Positions 60,201 through 64,000 of a stretch of DNA of 64,000 nt are shown here, one piece after another. The first letter of the stretch is position 1. Each line of letters begins with the position of its first letter. The notes under the pieces were generated by a model. It was not told the DNA's origin. It made no database searches and saw nothing but the letters and a program-made list of their open reading frames with translations. Source of the stretch: Dipodascopsis uninucleata var. uninucleata (taxonomy: Eukaryota > Ascomycota > Lipomycetes > Lipomycetales > Lipomycetaceae); NCBI GenBank assembly GCA_030568195.1, contig JAJLTO010000006.1:806001-870000 (forward strand), read 5' to 3'. A program made the position numbers and the translations under genes.

Positions 60201-60337
60201 ATCTGCCTATAGGTGAAACTAATCCCTTCGGGCGTGTTTTAAGAAAAGCAGCATCCGTCATCTCGTCTCTGCACAAAGCAGTTGATAATCAAATGATCGT
60301 TGATAGCGATCTTGAACTTTTATTGATGAAGATTTAG
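57227..60337 (+). CDS. SWI1: SWI/SNF chromatin remodeller subunit Swi1 (ARID)
   Basis: 1036-residue nuclear subunit that helps bring the SWI/SNF remodelling complex to DNA and activators. The first about 280 and residues about 375-520 are strongly Gln-rich (CAG/CAA runs), with Pro and Ser between. The ARID DNA-binding domain lies between them at about 281-371 (FMKTLLEFM, GRVVPLPLLYACVMKLGG, WHTVASALGF). A basic SRSKSRPKT segment (585-595) precedes a long helical C terminus (about 620-1036) that resembles the Armadillo-like Swi1/BAF250 C-terminal domain, which scaffolds the complex. It is shorter than yeast Swi1 (1314) but has the same order. In S. cerevisiae the Gln/Asn-rich N terminus of Swi1 forms the [SWI+] prion; here the tracts are Gln-rich but Asn-poor. 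Single exon, divergent from RAD53. Confidence 0.93.
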   Translation: MSWYDGFGLPLFPDESTPPEQQQQQPPVPQQPQNPPLVLTNFDQQQQSAAPGQQQMFSQNAPLSQGIGAQMAPGMLPAHQNAAQIQVTPMTHQQQGQQVFATPVSSASPIFSAGSTGLSTMASPVAPAAHINPQQLRMNSMSPSLQQSQQQQAHQQQVQSSQQTPQQLQQQQQQQHHLHQQQHHQHPHQQQQQHQQQQQQHQAQLSQQQSSPRTGPPNGGFLMESVSSAGSASATGLRMSTPQPMQNVGLQPGAQVQQTAFKPGQQVGAQQQPPSKGSPDQFMKTLLEFMLKRGTPITSHPTICGRVVPLPLLYACVMKLGGSAKLNAAPPGAKPWHTVASALGFDVSVVPDAPGQLINAFAKFLGPFEEWWLNTIRRQQQQQQQQQQQQQQQQHQQHHQQQQQQQHQPQQQQQLPMPQQTPQVARQQQSSQSPQQHTQSTPTQQSIAQLQTPQQQHRQNPQLAQAQLQNALQQQHLQQAAQLQQQLSQQGHQIIPPQIQPQSQQAQSMPLPGQFGRQQVLSMGGPGASPMALSTGSPVMPHDVASGMPGTRQSLPPGGTIMNMNVAPQPAVVPPQRSRSKSRPKTTPSGSAPISGALPNQVSMAMQPRSNIIRYVPKTRRLDLHGGFNISILAGLGDEIETVRCDYPMLHERGEISLHSVIMALRSLIPGEMKVALDSLLFISTEQHLLIPPNDFNELFDTLVDVAMDTIDHFKVAVEKIEFVSYEDLLSASRDELDGLTKVIRPGSDDYKAKVYLDRLAAITTIFRNFSFYEPNQQIIASKQTIHELIIHILRALSNDSSLTKAATNTYRLSLVKDMLIILSNAAHEFRLSSAQEAEPILKLIAAFVPLTSPEGVSKWAPYVPFKHRYLPLAVDTLAKLLARESPNGPLIDEVLFPSGKPTDTFFDLLRLCLSTFPRVNYPQFLTRAFEVRRPVLEQSMFAADTLTAMLIKHEPEQSVISDILSAVNVYLKPFLLRAVTALSGFSALPRHLPIGETNPFGRVLRKAASVISSLHKAVDNQMIVDSDLELLLMKI
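58358..58470. repeat. CAG/CAA repeat region in SWI1
   Basis: Nearly uninterrupted CAG/CAA with a few CAT codons, coding for Gln and His directly after the ARID domain. Similar shorter tracts occur at 57.28-57.35 and 57.66-57.86 kb. Confidence 0.8.
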
Positions 60338-60359
60338 ACTCCAGGACTCCAGGACTCCA
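60337..60359. repeat. 8-bp tandem repeat at the SWI1 stop codon
   Basis: GACTCCAG is repeated almost three times, starting with the last base of the SWI1 stop codon. It is probably a recent slippage product in the 3' UTR. Confidence 0.75.
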
Positions 60360-60741
60360 ATTTACTTATATGTTTTTTCTTCTTTTTTATGGATTAACTT
60401 TTTACGGTCATATCTTTTCTGCTTGGGAAACGCGCTATAGTTTTAGATCATCGCAAACGATTACCATAGGATAGAGTGAACTACTTGTACTTTAGTGTTA
60501 TAACACAAGAACTAAAAATTATCAGTGTACGATATTTATGAATATAATGATTTGTGTCAATCACGTGATTTACCAATTGTAGTTGCAGTAGAAAAATTTT
60601 TGACATTTGAGTTTTTTAAGAATTTTTAAAGGACTTCAGTGTACTTTTTTTCACGACCTATTGACTGACAGACTGTACTTGATCTGTAACCAGTATCATT
60701 TGCCTTTTTAGATATATTGTATAGTCTACACAAAATTGAAA
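60338..60741. other. Spacer between SWI1 and SSZ1
   Basis: 400 bases, AT-rich, holding the SWI1 3' end and the SSZ1 promoter. CACGTGA at about 60563 is a possible Cbf1-type E-box. No ORF. Confidence 0.5.
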
Positions 60742-62412
60742 ATGACGAGCGAAGAAGGAGTGACTATTGGAATTTCATTTGGAAACACAAACTCCTCTAT
60801 TGCATTTCCAACAAAGGACGGCAAGGTCGAGGTCATTGCAAACCAAGATGGTGACCGAAATATTCCTTCAATGCTCTCGTATGTTGGTGATGACGAATTT
60901 CACGGGTTTCAGGCAAAAGCTCAGTTGATTCGAAACCCGTCAAATACGATTGCAAATTTCCGAGATTTCATTGGAAGGCCATACTCGCAGATAGATCCAA
61001 CCTATTCACATGCATCAGCACATCCAGTAACAGAAAATGATGTTGTTGGATACAATATCAAGAGCTCAGAGGACTCAGAGACATTTATTTCTGTTTCAGA
61101 AGCTGTCAAGAGGCATTTGGGTCGTTTAAAGGATTCAGCTGCTGATTTCCTTGGAAAGCCTATTTCGGGAGCTGTCATTGCGGTTCCAACAGATTTCTCG
61201 GCCGAACAACAAAGTACACTTGTGAAGATTGCTGCTGACGCTGGCTTGAACATTCGTCAGATCATTAAGGAGCCAATTGCTGCGTTGTTGGCTGCTGACG
61301 CTGCGGCGGCAGCATCAAATGATGGATCATTCCCTGGTGACAGAATTGTTGTAGTTGCCGATTTTGGACACACTCGAACTGACGGTGCTGTTGTCGCCGT
61401 CAGAGGAGGCATGTATACTACACTTGCTACTGCTCACAATTATGAGCTAGGTGGTGCTTCTCTTGATCAGGTTCTTGTTGATCATTTTGCCAAGGAATTT
61501 GAGAAGAAATATTCTATTGATCCACGGACGTCGTCGGCTAGATCGTTAGCCAAGTTGACTGCTGAAGCTGAGGTCACCAAGAAGACTCTCAGTAATGTGA
61601 CAAGTGCCACAATCTCTATTGAGAGTCTCGCCGGTGGATATGATTTTCATTCAACAATCAATAGACTCAGATATGAACTTCTAGCACGTAAGGTTCTTGA
61701 TCAGGCTGCTATTTTCATTGAGGAGTTGGTGAAGAAGGCTGGATTAGATGTTTTGCTCGTTGACCAGGTTATTTTGGCTGGTGGTTCTGCATATATGCCA
61801 AAGATTGCCTCAAGAATCGCCAGTGTTTTTGGAGAAGAAACTCAAGTTATTGCCACTACCACTGCTGCTAAAGCTGTTGAGCCTACTGAACTCGTCGCTC
61901 GTGGAACTGCCATCCAAGCTTCATTAATAGAATCATATGAACAGTCCGATATCGAAGAATCACTCAAACCTGCCGTTGTTAATGCTCTTCATTTGTCAAA
62001 GCCAATCGGTGTTGTTTTGGCTGATGGTTCATTCAAGACAATTTTAGACAATTTCACTGCTGTGCCATTCAGACGTTCTGTTACGTTCGATGGACCAACT
62101 GAGGGTGGTGATGCTCTTATTGAACTCTGGGAAGGAAGCCATGAGATTGTCACACAGAAGGTAGAGAAGACATCGAATGCTGATGATGAGGACGATGAGG
62201 AGTTTGATGATGAGGATGATGATGAGGAGCTTGATGATGAGGAACGCCTCCGTGTTGCAAAACCTTCGAAGAAGTTGGCTGATATATCTTTAAAAGGATT
62301 GAAGCCTAAGTCTAAGGTCGAGGTTATCGTTAATTTGGCTGCTGATGGAAAACTTGATGTTGCGGTTCGTGAAGTTGGAAGCCAGGCAATTCGCAAGCAG
62401 ATTGCTCTGTAG
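60742..62412 (+). CDS. SSZ1: Ssz1, Hsp70-like subunit of the ribosome-associated complex
   Basis: 556-residue atypical Hsp70 that forms RAC with the J-protein zuotin on the ribosome and helps Ssb fold nascent chains. The N-terminal ATPase-like domain is clear: GISFGNTNSSIAF, AVPTDFSAEQQ, ADFGHTRTDGAVV and VILAGGSAYMPKIA. Ssz1 hallmarks include the substituted phosphate loops and a short, reduced substrate-binding region. Near the C terminus an acidic Asp/Glu tract (about 475-505) precedes the final beta-rich segment; S. cerevisiae Ssz1 (538) has a shorter acidic stretch at the same place. The start is the ATG at 60742 (AAAATGACG). Codon use looks more biased to GTT/GCT/AAG, in line with high expression. 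Single exon, convergent with VMA22. Confidence 0.95.
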   Translation: MTSEEGVTIGISFGNTNSSIAFPTKDGKVEVIANQDGDRNIPSMLSYVGDDEFHGFQAKAQLIRNPSNTIANFRDFIGRPYSQIDPTYSHASAHPVTENDVVGYNIKSSEDSETFISVSEAVKRHLGRLKDSAADFLGKPISGAVIAVPTDFSAEQQSTLVKIAADAGLNIRQIIKEPIAALLAADAAAAASNDGSFPGDRIVVVADFGHTRTDGAVVAVRGGMYTTLATAHNYELGGASLDQVLVDHFAKEFEKKYSIDPRTSSARSLAKLTAEAEVTKKTLSNVTSATISIESLAGGYDFHSTINRLRYELLARKVLDQAAIFIEELVKKAGLDVLLVDQVILAGGSAYMPKIASRIASVFGEETQVIATTTAAKAVEPTELVARGTAIQASLIESYEQSDIEESLKPAVVNALHLSKPIGVVLADGSFKTILDNFTAVPFRRSVTFDGPTEGGDALIELWEGSHEIVTQKVEKTSNADDEDDEEFDDEDDDEELDDEERLRVAKPSKKLADISLKGLKPKSKVEVIVNLAADGKLDVAVREVGSQAIRKQIAL

Positions 62413-62770
62413 GTTAGTGAAAAGTGTTAGTTTTTAAAATGGTACGAGAGTTTGGGTTACTCTTTCATTTTTGATATCAAAATTCTGTTTTCAACGACGT
62501 AAAATTATATACTATAAATTATTTACTTTAAGGTCGAGTTTTTTAAGCGTTTACGTTGTATATTTGTTTTCTCAGATAGAAGAATAAAATGGCTTATCCT
62601 CTTAGTTTATTTTGGTCAGGTACTTATACCACCATATTTGCAGCACAATCGCAAGTAATAATGCCTATACTCCTTGAGAGACTGTTATATCAACCTATTT
62701 ATTGCGTGTCACCTACCAGAGTTAATGTAAATGAGGCAATAATTATAACATACATCTAATTTTGAAACGG
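62413..62770. other. Convergent 3' spacer, SSZ1 / VMA22
   Basis: 360 AT-rich bases between two gene ends. Nothing is recognised. Confidence 0.6.
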
Positions 62771-63815
62771 CTAGCTCTTGATTTGATGTAACTTCTCAAT
62801 TTCCTTTTCCAGGGCTTCCATCTTACTTTGAAGAGTAATCAAACTAGTCACACCGTCCACAACGGCGTCGGTGAACTCCCTTTGACTAGTTCTCAGAGCA
62901 TGAGGAACCAGAATACCAAACCAGCGAATAGGATCCATATTAAGAGGAGCTTTTGGTCGTTTTCTAGGTGCTGGTGCCTTTGTCTCCTCTGATGTGCTGG
63001 TACTCTGTCCGTCGTCTTTCCCTTCAATTTTCACTTCCTTTGCTTCTTTTTCTTTTAATTCGCCATTTTCCTCTTTGTTCTTTTTTCTTCTAACAGCAGA
63101 CTTCGTATCTGTGCCAGATGCCTTTACTACATCTCTCGATTGTACCACTGTCTCTTCAGAGGCAGAACCAGCAGTCTCCGTTGTCTCCGTGGTTGACTGC
63201 TTTGGTACACCTTCGGTATCCTCATCTTCTTCGAATTTGAGGCTCTCAAACTCAATTTTCGTAAAATTGAGCTCCTTTTCCAGGAACATTGGAGTGAACT
63301 GCGAATCTGTATATTTACTGATTGAAATGTGGTCAGTCGTTATCAATGTAGTTGCCAAATTAAAGTAAATTATATTTCTTCTCACATTAGTCGCGCAGCC
63401 GCCATATTTCCATGATAATAAGTTTGGCCATAACGGAAACGAGTACTTCGGTTGGCCTCTGCTAAAGTGAAAAATCCCTGTATTAAATTCATGAATTATT
63501 AGCGAGGCACTAATTAATTAAATGAGTTATAATCATCAAATGAGCAATTTGACTCACTGTTGCGAGTGACTTGTTCAGTTGTTCTCGGCTCGCTTGGAAC
63601 TGGTCAAGAAGGTCACAATATGCAAATAGCAACTTATCCTCTTCCGACGATAGATCTCTCGGGTCAATAAAGATCTCTTTCTGCTCCTTCTCTTCTTCCG
63701 CCTTTTTTTCCTCCTCGATTTTCTCTGCGGTGCTAGTATTAGCGTCTACTTCAGGCTCATCATCCTTCTCTTTTTCCTGAAGTGACAGCTTTGAGACTTC
63801 TGCTTCCAATGACAT
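62771..63815 (-). CDS. VMA22: Vma22/CCDC115 V-ATPase assembly factor (three exons)
   Basis: 298 residues from exons 63558-63815, 63386-63477 and 62771-63317, with introns of 80 and 68 nt and frame kept throughout. Exon 1 ends in LLFAYCDLLDQFQASREQLNKSLAT. Exon 2 supplies GFFTLAEANRSTRFRYGQTYYHGNMAAARL. Exon 3 ends with DPIRWFGILVPHALRTSQREFTDAV and a coiled coil, which parallels DPLNWFGILVPHSLRQAQ of human CCDC115. In yeast, Vma22 with Vma12 and Vma21 assembles the Vo sector of the vacuolar H+-ATPase in the ER. The middle is a long acidic then Lys-rich linker, so it is longer than yeast's 181. Donors are GTGAGT and GTGAGA; branch sites are weak. The ATG lies only 18 bases beyond the stop of the preceding ORF on the same strand, and in the same frame. 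Confidence 0.87.
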
Positions 63816-63833
63816 AGGAATCGTCACTTTCAG

Positions 63834-64000
63834 CTAATCAATCATATAATTGTCAATAATAGACTGCTCAATCAAATCTATGAGCAGCTTATAATACTTT
63901 TTAGTTGAAAATTTCTTGATCTTGGTGTAGAAACTCTCTAGTCTATAGAAAGTCCTTCTAGTTTCATTCAGATATGTATTGAGAGATAATGGAATAACAA
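63834..64000 (-). CDS. 3' end of an unidentified gene (runs off the window)
   Basis: 54 open codons on minus end with TAG at 63834-63836 and continue past the window edge. The peptide (for example NETRRTFYRLESFYTKIKKFS and KYYKLLIDLIEQSIIDNYMID) is helical and Lys/Tyr/Leu-rich and looks like a genuine C terminus, but I do not recognise the family. It lies 18 bases upstream of the VMA22 ATG, and the two frames coincide. An AT-rich open frame of this length can also arise by chance. Confidence 0.45.
   Translation of the reverse strand, partial: VIPLSLNTYLNETRRTFYRLESFYTKIKKFSTKKYYKLLIDLIEQSIIDNYMID

Noticed and set aside
1-64000. Transposon, LTR element, virus-derived sequence, CRISPR array or toxin system
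   Set aside because: I saw no long terminal repeats, no polymerase, integrase, transposase or capsid-like frames, and no regularly spaced repeats.

Overview
The window is nuclear DNA of an ascomycete yeast, probably an early-diverging budding yeast (Saccharomycotina). Genes are mostly intron-poor, and the introns sit near 5' ends with GTAAGT/GTATGT donors and TACTAAC-type branch sites close to the acceptor. The gene set is fungal: SWI1, a SNF11-like subunit, RAD53 with two FHA domains, BIR1, NMA111, SSZ1, HIS5 and VMA22. A GATA regulator still carries an AreA-type C terminus (WEWLTMSL), as in filamentous ascomycetes, and CCT3 has four introns; both argue against a close relative of S. cerevisiae. 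I cannot name the species.

Layout. 1-14.5 kb: a long block with no convincing gene and roughly 40% GC, more than the ordinary AT-rich spacers here. 14.5-22.5 kb: AreA-type GATA factor, tRNA-Ala(UGC), a Zn2Cys6 regulator with one intron, and a GRE2-like reductase. 23-31.7 kb: NMA111 divergent from RPC17 (three exons), then CCT3 (five exons) divergent from HIS5 (two exons). 31.9-36.5 kb: a J-domain protein and a polyglutamine-rich SNF11-like protein. 36.5-39.2 kb: gene-free. 39.2-46.8 kb: a GYP5-type Rab GAP and BIR1, divergent across a GC-rich 2.6 kb spacer. 48.1-54.2 kb: an orphan two-exon gene, dynactin ARP10, a second TBC GAP and proteasome ATPase RPT3. 54.6-60.3 kb: RAD53 divergent from SWI1. 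60.7-64 kb: SSZ1, VMA22 (three exons) and the 3' end of another gene that runs off the window.

The genes are housekeeping and regulatory and form no cluster devoted to one pathway. Related pairs are SWI1 with the SNF11-like gene (SWI/SNF remodelling), two Rab GAPs, and chaperones or quality-control factors (CCT3, SSZ1, J-protein, RPT3, NMA111). I recognised no mobile element, CRISPR array or virus-derived sequence. The points most worth a second look are the 14.5 kb gene-free block, the SS18-like architecture of the SNF11-like protein, the ORF lying in frame just upstream of VMA22, the 48-nt GYP5 intron whose only in-frame stop is its own acceptor, and the site-rich RAD53-SWI1 promoter. Exon joins were deduced by eye from splice signals, frame and remembered family sequences; no search was run.
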